Under the pieces are notes generated by a model that had not been told where the DNA came from, did not search any database, and saw only the letters and a program-made list of their open reading frames with translations. From contig JARLJN010000188.1 of NCBI GenBank assembly GCA_031291255.1, positions 1 to 64,000 on the forward strand: a stretch of 64,000 bases of DNA, in the 5' to 3' direction. This document shows, piece by piece, positions 1-10,900 of the stretch (its first letter is position 1; the number at the start of each line of letters is the position of its first letter). This DNA comes from Gammaproteobacteria bacterium. GTDB taxonomy: Bacteria > Pseudomonadota > Gammaproteobacteria > DSM-16500. A program made the translations under genes and the position numbers.

Positions 1-91
1 AATTAATGAGTTAAATTTTAAATATGAAAACTTGCCAACAATTATTGAAACAGAGTTGGCAAGAGTATGGTAAATTCGTGGGGATATTTCA

Positions 92-127
92 GATCGCGAG
101 ACCGCGTAGCGTTTGGTCGTGGCGATC
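92..127. repeat. REP-like imperfect inverted repeat (gatcgc..gcgatc)
   Basis: gatcgcgagaccgcgtagcgtttggtcgtggcgatc; intergenic, GC-rich imperfect palindrome. Confidence 0.4.
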
Positions 128-206
128 CAGTGACATTAAAATCTCGATTGCTTTGCTCTCGCTCGCAAAGACAAGGTTTTTTTGTGATGTCGATTGAAAA
201 GATGCA

Positions 207-1228
<1,022 letters not shown>

Positions 1229-2065
1229 TTAAGTACGAACAGATCGTATTGCAATACTATCCATTAATTTATCCGGTAATATTCTTCGTAAAAACGCGAA
1301 GATTTGTGCAGCCCAGCCTATAAAATAATGTGCGCTTGGATTGGGGCTTTCTAATGCGTGTATCAGTTTTTTAACGACGGCATCAGGTTCAGATGTTATA
1401 AAATGTTTTTTATCGGGAGGCAGTATCAAAAACTTTTCCATTTCTTTGTAAAGCTCTGTGTGTATCGTTTGTTTTCCTTTAAGCGTTTCTACATAATGTT
1501 GATGCGCATTATCTTGTAATTTAGTTTCAATAGGACCGGGTGCAATAATACTAACATGTATGTTAGTGTTTTTTAATTCTTGTCTTAATGTGTTTGTAAA
1601 ACCTTCCAGTGCAAATTTAGAAGCATTGTATGCACCACGATAGGGCATAGCGACCACACCTAAAATAGACGTATTTTGTATGATGCGACCATGACCTTGT
1701 TTGCGCATGATGGGAATAATTAAAGTGGTTAATTCCATCACGCCAAATACATTTGTTTCGAATTGTGCACGTATGTCATCACGACTTAAATCTTCAATCG
1801 CACCGGGTTGCACATAGCCTGCATTGTTAAACACGGCATCCAGTGTGCCGCCGGTTTTTTCTAAAATAGTTGCAAGTGCATTTCGAATGGAAGTTGAATC
1901 GTTTACATCTAACTGCAGGCTTTCTAAGCCTAGCTCACGTAATTTTTCAACATCGGATTCTTTGCGTGCTGTTGCAAAAACACGGTATCCCTTTTTTAAT
2001 AATGTTTCTGCTGCGCATAAACCTATGCCGCTAGAACATCCTGTGATGAGTATGGATTGAGACAT
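1229..2065 (-). CDS. SDR family NAD(P)-dependent oxidoreductase
   Basis: ILITGCSSGIGLCAAETL, NNAGY, YNASKFALEG motifs; start MSQSILITG preferred over the upstream ATG. Confidence 0.9.
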   Translation of the reverse strand: MSQSILITGCSSGIGLCAAETLLKKGYRVFATARKESDVEKLRELGLESLQLDVNDSTSIRNALATILEKTGGTLDAVFNNAGYVQPGAIEDLSRDDIRAQFETNVFGVMELTTLIIPIMRKQGHGRIIQNTSILGVVAMPYRGAYNASKFALEGFTNTLRQELKNTNIHVSIIAPGPIETKLQDNAHQHYVETLKGKQTIHTELYKEMEKFLILPPDKKHFITSEPDAVVKKLIHALESPNPSAHYFIGWAAQIFAFLRRILPDKLMDSIAIRSVRT

Positions 2066-2154
2066 GTTTATCCTTCTGGCATTGTGTGAAGATATTGTAG
2101 GCATACATTAACCCAGTTTGTTGGCATTTTGTAGGGAATGTATGGTGCAGGCCT

Positions 2155-2190
2155 CGCGGACACGGCGCTGAACGCCTTTGTCCACGCTAC
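2155..2190. repeat. REP family A, half-hairpin (CGCGGACACGGCGCTGAACGCCTTTGTCCACGCTAC)
   Basis: Same sequence at 2908-2943 and variants at 15893-15929 and 37581-37616. Confidence 0.85.
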
Positions 2191-2263
2191 GATGAGATGT
2201 AGATTTTGAGAGTGAGTCAGGGTTTTGTTGGGATTTTTCCATGTCGCAACGAGAATGGATTTT

Positions 2264-2293
2264 GTAGCCCGGACTAAGCGCAGCGAGTCCGGG
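2264..2293. repeat. REP family A hairpin (GTAGCCCGGACTAAGCGCAGCGAGTCCGGG)
   Basis: Identical 30-mer at 2860 and 3053; 10 bp from the RAYT stop codon. Confidence 0.9.
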
Positions 2294-2302
2294 AAACCCA
2301 GG

Positions 2303-2821
2303 TTACTCATATTCCATCTCCTTAATATTGCTGACAGGATGCTCACCCCAATCAGTTTCATATGCACCTTCTTTCACGAATCGTTTAAATGAGCTATAAG
2401 GCCAATCTAACGGCTTTTTTACATAACCATGCTTGACAGGGTTGTAATGTATGTAATCTAAATGACGATGCAGATCTTTTTCATTACGAATTATGTGATC
2501 CCAAAAACGAGGTTGCCATATTTGTTTGTTTTTTCCGACAGTAGTTTCAGAGGACATCCCAACGGAAAAATAATGTTTTATAATACGCCATCGTTTAGAA
2601 AAGTCGCTGTCATTTTCGGGAAGCTGCCACAAGCAATGTAAGTGATCTGGCAAAATTACAATGGCAGGCATTTTGAAGGGATGTTTGAGTTTCGTATAGT
2701 GAAAGGCATTACGTAAACGGTTTATTGCATATTCAGAACACAGTATAGGTCTGCGTTTATAAGTTACCACAGTAAAAAAATAGCAAATACCAGGCACATA
2801 AATGCGTCGAACATTTTTCAT
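2303..2821 (-). CDS. REP-associated tyrosine transposase (RAYT, Y1_Tnp / IS200-like)
   Basis: RRIYVPGICYFFTVVTYKRRPIL, VILPDHLHCLW (HxH motif), HLDYIHYNPVKHGYVKKPLDWPYSSF; flanked by REP family A. Confidence 0.93.
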   Translation of the reverse strand: MKNVRRIYVPGICYFFTVVTYKRRPILCSEYAINRLRNAFHYTKLKHPFKMPAIVILPDHLHCLWQLPENDSDFSKRWRIIKHYFSVGMSSETTVGKNKQIWQPRFWDHIIRNEKDLHRHLDYIHYNPVKHGYVKKPLDWPYSSFKRFVKEGAYETDWGEHPVSNIKEMEYE

Positions 2822-2859
2822 AGTTAATCTCATAAATAAATTATTGAACATAGGATGTT

Positions 2860-2943
2860 GTAGCCCGGACTAAGCGCAGCGAGTCCGGGAATGGATGATG
2901 CAGACCTCGCGGACACGGCGCTGAACGCCTTTGTCCACGCTAC
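2860..2943. repeat. REP family A paired unit (BIME-like)
   Basis: GTAGCCCGGACTAAGCGCAGCGAGTCCGGG + 18-nt spacer + CGCGGACACGGCGCTGAACGCCTTTGTCCACGCTAC. Confidence 0.88.
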
Positions 2944-3056
2944 GATGCAGTGTAGATTTTGAGGGAGGGTTTTGTAGGGATACGATGCAGTGCGGATTTT
3001 GATGGAGGGTTTTGTAGGGATACGATGCAGTGCGGATTTTGATGGAGGATTTGTAG
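2944..3056. repeat. 40-bp tandem repeat, about 2.8 copies
   Basis: gatgcagtgcggattttgatggagggttttgtagggatac units starting at 2944, 2984 and 3024. Confidence 0.9.
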
Positions 3057-3082
3057 CCCGGACTAAGCGCAGCGAGTCCGGG
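3053..3082. repeat. REP family A hairpin
   Basis: GTAGCCCGGACTAAGCGCAGCGAGTCCGGG. Confidence 0.88.
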
Positions 3083-3201
3083 AATGAATGATGCAGACCT
3101 GGCAAAGTAATGTCAATATTAGTGCTACCACGACTGCCGGGATCTTGGTAAAATAGCCGGCTTCTAAACTGAGTCATCCCTATATTTTACAAGGTAATGT
3201 T

Positions 3202-3495
3202 ATGCCAATTTATGAATATCAATGCACTGTATGCGGTCATAAGCTAGACTCTCTGCAAAAAGTGAATGAGGCGCCTCTGACTGACTGCCCTGAATGCGGT
3301 AAGCCGGGATTGCAAAAGCTCATTTCAGCCAGCAGTTTTCAGCTTAAGGGCACAGGTTGGTATGCTACTGATTTTAAAACAAAACCTGAAGCAAAACGCG
3401 AGACTACACACTCAAGCAAGCCTGTCAGTGTGGCAGAAACACCTGCGCCGGCTCCGACCTCAACCACCAGTACGACTGAAACTAAGAAGACCTAA
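3202..3495 (+). CDS. FmdB family zinc-ribbon protein
   Basis: MPIYEYQCTVCGHKLDSLQK...CPECGKPGLQKLIS. Confidence 0.9.
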   Translation: MPIYEYQCTVCGHKLDSLQKVNEAPLTDCPECGKPGLQKLISASSFQLKGTGWYATDFKTKPEAKRETTHSSKPVSVAETPAPAPTSTTSTTETKKT

Positions 3496-3497
3496 TC

Positions 3498-4154
3498 ATG
3501 ATGTCACTCTTTCGCCGTTATTTTATCTCTGGATTGTTGGTTTGGTTACCTATTTGGGTCACCTTGCTTGCTATGACATTTTTATTCGATTTGATGAGCA
3601 ATACCTTGCTGCTCTTGCCTCATCGTTACCAACCTGACGTTTTATTGGGATTCCATGTTCCCGGGATAGGGGTGATTATTACCCTCAGTGTTATTTTTGT
3701 GACGGGTATAGTTGTTGCCAATTTTGTCGGTAGGCGCTTAGTCATCATAGGGGATGCTATGATAGGGCGCATTCCTTTAGTTCGTACGGTTTATACGGGT
3801 GTAAAACAACTGGTAGACACGCTATTCACTCCGGGTGGCCAATCATTTCGTAAAGTGCTTTTGATAGAATATCCGCGAGCTGGGCTGTGGACTTTGGCTT
3901 TTCAAACAGGCGACGTTGCATCCCAGATGCAATCACTGATCACGCAAGATCCTATGATTAGTTTGTATGTACCTACCACACCGAATCCGACGTCTGGATT
4001 TCTCATGTTAGTCGCACGCAAAGACGTGATCGAAATTGATATGAGTGTAGATCAAGCTTTAAAATTTATTATTTCTTTAGGTGTAGTACAACCTGTCTGG
4101 AAAGATCCTATTTCTGCAGAAGCTATTCTTTTAGCAAGTCAGCGACTCAAATAA
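3498..4154 (+). CDS. DUF502 family membrane protein
   Basis: RYFISGLLVWLPIWVTL; PLVRTVYTGVKQLVDTLF; VPTTPNPTSGFL; directly upstream of aspS. Confidence 0.88.
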   Translation: MMSLFRRYFISGLLVWLPIWVTLLAMTFLFDLMSNTLLLLPHRYQPDVLLGFHVPGIGVIITLSVIFVTGIVVANFVGRRLVIIGDAMIGRIPLVRTVYTGVKQLVDTLFTPGGQSFRKVLLIEYPRAGLWTLAFQTGDVASQMQSLITQDPMISLYVPTTPNPTSGFLMLVARKDVIEIDMSVDQALKFIISLGVVQPVWKDPISAEAILLASQRLK

Positions 4155-4173
4155 AATAAACGAAGGGTGAAGT

Positions 4174-5958
4174 ATGCGCAGTCATTATTGTGGTGAAGTA
4201 ACAACAAAGTTGCTAGACAAAGATGTTTTAATCGTAGGTTGGGTGCATCGTAGACGTGATCACGGCGGTGTGATTTTTTTAGATTTGAGAGATAGAGAAG
4301 GTCTAGTGCAAGTGGTATTTGCACCAGAAAATAAAACGGCGTTTGCTACTGCAGAAACAGTGCGTAACGAATATGTTTTGCAAATTAAAGGTAAAGTAAG
4401 GCACCGTCCTGCTGGCACAGTTAATAAAGATTTAGCAACTGGCGAAATTGAAATTGATGCGCAAGAGATTACGATTTTAAATCGTGCAGAGCCTACACCA
4501 TTTCCTATCGATGAATTTCATGACATAGGTGAAGAAACCCGTTTACGTTATCGTTATTTAGATTTACGTAGACCTGAGATGTTAAACAAAATGAAATTGC
4601 GTGCGCACATTACACGGTATTTAAGACGCTATTTGGATGATAATGGTTTTCTCGATATAGAAACACCTTTCTTAACGAGAGCAACACCCGAAGGTGCGCG
4701 CGATTATCTTGTGCCTAGTCGAACCAAGCCTGGTTCTTTTTATGCGTTGCCACAATCACCACAGCAATTTAAACAATTGCTCATGATGGCAGGCATGGAT
4801 AAATATTATCAAATCGTGCGTTGTTTCCGCGATGAAGATTTACGTGCAGATAGACAGCCTGAATTCACTCAGCTTGATATTGAAACATCATTTTTAAATG
4901 AGATTGAAATTCAAAACATCATGGAAGAAATGATGCGCGGCATGTTTGCAGACGTATTAAAAGTAGAATTACCTAAACCTTTTCCTCGTATGACATATCA
5001 AGAAGCGATGACACGATTTGGTTCTGACAAACCTGATTTACGTATTCCGTTAGAATTAATTGATATTGCTGATTTGCTAAAAGATGTGGAATTTAAGGTG
5101 TTTGCAGGTCCTGCAAATAATCCTGAAGGACGCATAGCAGCATTGCGTGTACCAGGCGGTGCAGACATCTCGCGTAAAGATATAGATGACTACACAAAAT
5201 TTGTAGGCATTTATGGTGCGAAAGGTTTGGCATACATTAAGTTGAATGCAGATGGTTTGAATTCACCGATTTTAAAATTTATTCCTGAAGACGTGACGCA
5301 ACAAATTTTGAAACGCACAGGTGCAGTAGTCGGTGATATTATTTTCTTTGGTGCAGACAAAGCAAGTATAGTGAACGAAGCGCTAGGTGCGTTACGAATC
5401 AAAATAGGGCAAGACAGAAATCTCGTTGAAAAAGGTTGGCGTCCATTGTGGGTAGTTGACTTTCCTATGTTTGAAAAAACCAAAGACGGCTATTTAACAG
5501 CATGTCATCATCCATTCACTGCACCAAAAATTAATGCGATCAGCGATCTTAATATAGATCCTATAAATATTTTAGCGCGCGCTTATGATCTTGCATTAAA
5601 TGGCAGTGAAATCGGTGGTGGTTCTATTCGTATAAATTCTTCTGAGTTGCAAATGGCTGTGTTCAAAGCCTTGGGAATTAGCGAAGAAGAAGCGAATGAG
5701 AAATTCGGACATTTGCTCAGAGCATTAAAGTTTGGTTGTCCTCCGCATGGTGGTATTGCATTTGGTATAGATAGATTAGCAATGTTAATGACAGACTCTA
5801 CGTCTATACGAGATGTGATTGCATTTCCTAAAACACAAACTGCAACCTGTCCGTTAACAGATGCACCTTCGACTGTTGATGCAGCACAGTTAATCGAGTT
5901 AGGTATACGCGTGAATGTACCTGTGAAAAAAGACACTGAAGAAAAAACTAACATTTAA
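4174..5958 (+). CDS. aspS: Aspartyl-tRNA synthetase
   Basis: MRSHYCGEV...[23 protein letters not shown]; full-length class II synthetase. Confidence 0.98.
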   Translation: MRSHYCGEVTTKLLDKDVLIVGWVHRRRDHGGVIFLDLRDREGLVQVVFAPENKTAFATAETVRNEYVLQIKGKVRHRPAGTVNKDLATGEIEIDAQEITILNRAEPTPFPIDEFHDIGEETRLRYRYLDLRRPEMLNKMKLRAHITRYLRRYLDDNGFLDIETPFLTRATPEGARDYLVPSRTKPGSFYALPQSPQQFKQLLMMAGMDKYYQIVRCFRDEDLRADRQPEFTQLDIETSFLNEIEIQNIMEEMMRGMFADVLKVELPKPFPRMTYQEAMTRFGSDKPDLRIPLELIDIADLLKDVEFKVFAGPANNPEGRIAALRVPGGADISRKDIDDYTKFVGIYGAKGLAYIKLNADGLNSPILKFIPEDVTQQILKRTGAVVGDIIFFGADKASIVNEALGALRIKIGQDRNLVEKGWRPLWVVDFPMFEKTKDGYLTACHHPFTAPKINAISDLNIDPINILARAYDLALNGSEIGGGSIRINSSELQMAVFKALGISEEEANEKFGHLLRALKFGCPPHGGIAFGIDRLAMLMTDSTSIRDVIAFPKTQTATCPLTDAPSTVDAAQLIELGIRVNVPVKKDTEEKTNI

Positions 5959-5979
5959 GAAAGATGAAAGGGGAATCTC

Positions 5980-6729
5980 ATGGCTGGTCATAGTAAATGG
6001 GCTAACATCAAGCATCGCAAAGGCAAACAAGATGCGAAAAAAGGAAAGCTATATACGAAATTAATTCGTGAAATCACGGTGTCTGCAAAATTAGGCGGCG
6101 CAGATCCTGGATCAAATCCACGTTTGCGTACTGCAGTTGATAAAGCGTTAATTGCTAACATGTCTAGAGACGTGATAGATCGCGCAGCAAAACGCGGTGC
6201 AGGCGGCATGGAAGGAAATGATGTTGAAGAGATACGCTATGAAGGTTATGGTCCTGCTGGTGTTGCCGTCATGGTAGATTGCATGACGAATAATCGTAAT
6301 CGTACAGTTGCAGAAGTACGACATGCGTTTACTAAATGCGGTGGCAATATGGGTACAGATGGCTCTGTATCATATTTATTTAAAAAGTTGGGCCAGCTCA
6401 CGTTTGCACCGGGGATTAATGAAGAAAAAGTGACTGATTTGGCTTTAGAATTAGGGGCTGAAGACTTGGTCGTGAATGATGATAAAAGTATTGACGTCAC
6501 GACTACACCAGAAACATTTGAAGAAATTAAAAGCGCGATGGAAAAAGCAGGATTGCAACCCGCTCAAGCGGATATCACTATGGTTGCTGCAACTAATGCT
6601 GAGATTACAGATAAAGACACAGCAGAAAAACTTTTGCGTTTAACGGATATGTTAGAAGATTTGGATGATGTGCAGGAAGTGTATTCGAATGCGGATATTT
6701 CTGAAGAAATTTTAGCAGAAATAGAATAG
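5980..6729 (+). CDS. yebC: YebC/PmpR family protein
   Basis: [23 protein letters not shown]. Confidence 0.98.
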   Translation: MAGHSKWANIKHRKGKQDAKKGKLYTKLIREITVSAKLGGADPGSNPRLRTAVDKALIANMSRDVIDRAAKRGAGGMEGNDVEEIRYEGYGPAGVAVMVDCMTNNRNRTVAEVRHAFTKCGGNMGTDGSVSYLFKKLGQLTFAPGINEEKVTDLALELGAEDLVVNDDKSIDVTTTPETFEEIKSAMEKAGLQPAQADITMVAATNAEITDKDTAEKLLRLTDMLEDLDDVQEVYSNADISEEILAEIE

Positions 6730-6735
6730 TTTGTT

Positions 6736-6890
6736 CCCTGGATTTTCGCTGGGCTCAATCCGGGCTACTATAAATGCTATAAATAAAAATGTTCCCCGGA
6801 TTTTCGCTGGGCTCAATCCGGGCTACTATAATTGAGTGCAGCACATATGATTGTTGTAGCCCGGATTGAGCCCAGCGAAAATCCGGGAAC
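6736..6890. repeat. REP family B, three copies (two one way, third inverted)
   Basis: ccggattttcgctgggctcaatccgggctac at 6736-6768 and 6791-6825; gtagcccggattgagcccagcgaaaatccgggaac at 6856-6890. Confidence 0.9.
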
Positions 6891-6918
6891 TGCGCTTATC
6901 CAAATGGAATTTTTTAAT

Positions 6919-7452
6919 ATGGTGATCATAGGAATCGATCCAGGCTCTCGTCACACCGGTTACGGTCTTATACGCATAGAAGGCAATCAAAGTTTTTATA
7001 TCACCAGTGGCTGTATACATTTAGATACTGAAAAAGAAATACCTGAACGTCTGCAAAAAATTTTTTTTGAATTACAAAAAATCATTACACTACATCAACC
7101 CGTAGAAGCTGCGATAGAACAGGTTTTCATGCATGAAAATCCTGGGTCGGCATTAAAGTTAGGCCAAGCACGTGGTGCAGCTATAGTCGCTCTTACTATT
7201 CCTGTTGCAGAATATTCAGCACGACAAGTGAAGCAGTCTGTAGTTGGATATGGTGCTGCGAAAAAAGAACAAGTCCAACACATGGTCGGGCGTTTATTAA
7301 ATATCACTGAGAAGTTACAAGTCGATGCGGCAGATGCATTAGCGATTGCGTTGTGTCATGCACACTCGCGACTGTCTAATAAAATATTATTAAAAAATAA
7401 ATCTCCTCAGCGCAGCAAAAAAAATCGTTGGAGAGATTACATACCGGAATAA
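6919..7452 (+). CDS. ruvC: Holliday junction endodeoxyribonuclease RuvC
   Basis: [18 protein letters not shown]; the longer ORF start at 6832 runs through a REP copy and is rejected. Confidence 0.96.
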   Translation: MVIIGIDPGSRHTGYGLIRIEGNQSFYITSGCIHLDTEKEIPERLQKIFFELQKIITLHQPVEAAIEQVFMHENPGSALKLGQARGAAIVALTIPVAEYSARQVKQSVVGYGAAKKEQVQHMVGRLLNITEKLQVDAADALAIALCHAHSRLSNKILLKNKSPQRSKKNRWRDYIPE

Positions 7453-7455
7453 GAT

Positions 7456-7767
7456 ATGAAAAAACTCTACACTACGCAAAACAAGGTTGCACTCTATGTG
7501 CTTAAATCCATGCTTGATGAAAAAGGTATAGAGTCTTTCATTAAAAACGAACAACCACCCTTAGCGGGTGAGATTCCTCCTGCTATTGCATGGCCTGAAT
7601 TGTGGGTCATGGATGATGAGCGATTTTCAGAAGCAGCAGCGATTTTTGCAGATGAAAAATTAGAATTTGAAAAACCAAAATCGAGTTGGACATGTGCCCA
7701 CTGTGGTGAAGTGCTCGAAGGCCAGTTTGATGTTTGTTGGAAATGCGGTGCCAGCCGTATTCTATAA
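7456..7767 (+). CDS. DUF2007-type protein with C-terminal zinc ribbon
   Basis: KLYTTQNKVALYVLKSMLDEKGIESFIKNE; CAHCGEVLEGQFDVCWKCG. Confidence 0.75.
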   Translation: MKKLYTTQNKVALYVLKSMLDEKGIESFIKNEQPPLAGEIPPAIAWPELWVMDDERFSEAAAIFADEKLEFEKPKSSWTCAHCGEVLEGQFDVCWKCGASRIL

Positions 7768-7773
7768 ATAAGT

Positions 7774-7864
7774 GTAGCCCGGATTGAGTGCAACGAAAAT
7801 CCGGGTTTTCCAATTGAATTTTCGCAACTATTCCCGGATTTTCGTTGCACTCAATCCGGGCTAC
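7774..7864. repeat. REP family B inverted pair (perfect 32-bp arms)
   Basis: gtagcccggattgagtgcaacgaaaatccggg (7774-7805) and its exact reverse complement (7833-7864). Confidence 0.95.
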
Positions 7865-7934
7865 GTTAGCAGAATTTATTTCTATCTCATTCAATAGATT
7901 ACCTTTTTTTGACACGTCTTAATTTAGTACAAAA

Positions 7935-7952
7935 ATTACACTATAGTGTAAT
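7935..7952. promoter_or_regulatory. Perfect 18-bp palindrome, candidate operator
   Basis: attacactatagtgtaat upstream of the 7998 CDS, next to a TATTAT-like -10. Confidence 0.4.
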
Positions 7953-7997
7953 AAAATGTGCTATTATGTACACCATTTTTGATTTTAAATTCAAGAC

Positions 7998-10900
7998 ATG
8001 GGGTGTTACATGGCGGCGTCTAGACCAGTATCTAACAACATAAAAAGTGCTTATAAGAGCTATGAGTTGCATATGCATTCGAATAAGCATGTATCTTCAG
8101 AAAAGTTGAGAAAAGGTGATGTAGAGAGTTTTAACCAGATACTTGAGAAGTATTCTCCTGGTTTGTCTCATGTTTTGATGCATACAAGCTCGGAATTCAT
8201 TTTAAAAAATATGTTTCCTTCATGTCCTAGTTCTTACGCCGTTTATGCTTTTTTGCGTGACTCTTATTTTGTTATTAGACATCCTGATGGAATTTACAAA
8301 TATCCTCACGGTAATGATACGGAAATGCGTACTCGTTATGAGGTAAGACTAAACTTTTACGGTTTGTTTATTTTGTCACATTATAATCTTGTTTTTAGAA
8401 CATTTAGTGTTCCTCAAAAAAATAATATAGGCCGTTGGGAGCAAGTGTTACCGTTTGATATTGAAAAGTGTCAAATCGACTTTATTCCTCGCAAATCAGA
8501 AAATTTTACCTATGAGCTTTATATGGTTGCAAGTGTGGTACCGATTGCAAATCAGCTATCTATACTTCCACAGATGGATGTATTCAAACCTCAAAAACCA
8601 CAATTAGATCTGGGTAAATTAAATATAAAATTACAGCAAGCACTCAAAGACACATTGCCTGCTCTTCAGAATGCAATTGAAGAGTTTGTCAATCAACCTG
8701 TTTTACAGTCAGCATCTAGCTCAGAAGATGTTGAAATGAAAAGTGAAGATGATGCAGTCTTACCTGAATTTTTGCAGCAGCTTTGTGAGTTCCAAGGAAA
8801 TGATGTGATTTTGTCTGTCCCATCATCAAGCACTGTTCATGATCAAATTGTATTGAAAGATTATTATGAATTTCTACGTTTTGTACATATTTCATATCTG
8901 AGTAAATTAAAAAAAGATACATTGGCTTATGCCTCACAAGATTATACTTATACACCAAATACACCTGAAAAAATGCCTGCAAACGCATCAACAGTGAGTT
9001 TATTGACGCGCTGGATGAATGGTATTTTGTCCGCTATTTCGGATAAAGATCACGATGAGTTTATTTCTGGGTTGGCTATGGATTTTACATTTCTTTTAAC
9101 ACCTTGGACTTATAGCGCAACAAGCATTCGTATGTCTCGTACTATTTTCGATAGCATATTGACGCCTAAGGTTAGGGGGTTTTTACAGGCTCGCATTAAT
9201 GCAAATCCAATTCAAGAACTAAAACAAAAATTAGTTCGCAGAGACCAGCTATTACAGGCAAGTTCTGAAGACTTATTGCGTGAACTTTTAAGCCAATCGG
9301 AATATTCTGAAAATGCAGCGATATTGGTTAGAAAGCTTGCTGTTCATAATGCGCGGAGTTTTGCAGAAATAAAAAAAGAGTTACTGGATATGCAAGATTC
9401 TCGACGCGTAAAGCCAGCAACTATGATGGTAAGTGGGTTGCCTATTCAAACCTATGATGGGCAATGGAAAGAGCGTTCAGGTCTGGTTTTGTTAACAGGA
9501 AAGTCTAACGCGATAGCGATGGCTGGATTTAAGCGACCTGCTAATTCAAATTTTTTAAAAGATACTATGATACCTTTAGGGTTTCCCTCTTCTACAGCGG
9601 GTTTGCGTGAGATAGGTGGCAAGCCTTCATTCAATTATAGTGAGTTTCATCGCCGTTTAATGACTATTCATTTGCGAAAAACATCACAATTTCCCGATAA
9701 ATCTCGTAAAGATTTTTTTCATGAATTTTTTATGAAATCAAATAGTGTTGTATTGAATGAGCCACTTAAGCTTAACAATTTAGAAAAAATGTATTTAAAA
9801 AATAATATTCCATTTGAAGATGTGACAGCGCCACATTCAGAACATTTTACTGCTTATTTAGTTCTGCGAGAGCAAGTAAAAACTGAGTTAAATTTATATT
9901 TGAAAGGCAAGCATAAACATATTCATCAATATTATTTGCAGTTGCTGGAATCAATGATGGCAGATGCATTAAATCAATCTGACAAATCGATCAAAGATAT
10001 TCTTGCTGAAAAACGCAGGAATTCTTATATTACAAGAAGGGCATTACTTAGAAAATATAATATGCATCCTTCACAATTAGGTCTGGCCACTTCTGGGCGA
10101 CAGTATCATGTGCAAAGTGCAGAGACGGTTTATTCTTCAAATGAGGTTTTATTACAAGGTCTCAATACGGTTAATCGAAAAAAAGTTTTAGTTTCTGACA
10201 CCATGTATCCTTTAGATTTAGATCCTATGACCATAGCAGTTCGAGAGTTGCTTTCGAGGCATGGTAATACAGTTGCGATATTTGCAAATACAACACGAGT
10301 GAATGGTAAGAAAAATAAAGATGGAATAATACAGGCTATGCAACAGTGGTTGGTCTTCGAGGAAGTGTTTGGTCAACGTTTACCTTTTGCGATGTATGAT
10401 GAAAAGTTAGCGACATGGGAAGTGCTTTCTAAAGACGCTTTTCAAGAAAAATTTTTACAAAAAATTGAAATCGTCTTGTCAGGTGTTGCACCGGATTTTT
10501 CTTTTGAGATTAAATATCCTGAGTTTCCTGATTTAGACATGGCCATGACACCAGCGTATTTGAAATTTCTTATTGAATGCATCTTAAGTAGTGTAAGTGC
10601 TAGTGTATCCTTTGGTGCGCACATTGATGCTTCTGGTATCTATGATGTTCAAGAACTGGCAAAAAGTATTGTAAGTTCATATAGTGCATATGTGAGTCAT
10701 GAAGAGATTAATGCGATGAGAAATGAAGTATCTACTTTATATGAAAGACTTACAAAAACAGTTTTGATGACTACCGTCATGCAAGATAATATTTTGGATC
10801 CAGAAATAACAGATATTTTGAAACGTTGGTCAGATAATTTAACACTTAAGCCTGAGAAGCTGGTACACATTGAAAAGCTCTTAAAAGCAGTGTCTATTTA

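Noticed and set aside
2068-2367. ORFs running through REP DNA (2068-2367, 2830-3177, 6826-7020, 15741-16034)
   Set aside because: Their translations are mostly repeat-encoded (e.g. FPDSLRLVRAT, LHCIVAWTKAFSAVSARSA) and they overlap or abut real genes.
2944-3056. 40-bp tandem repeats as possible CRISPR
   Set aside because: Direct tandem copies with no spacers.
6832-6918. Extended RuvC N-terminus from the upstream start
   Set aside because: The extra 29 aa are translated from a [14 protein letters not shown] is the conserved start.
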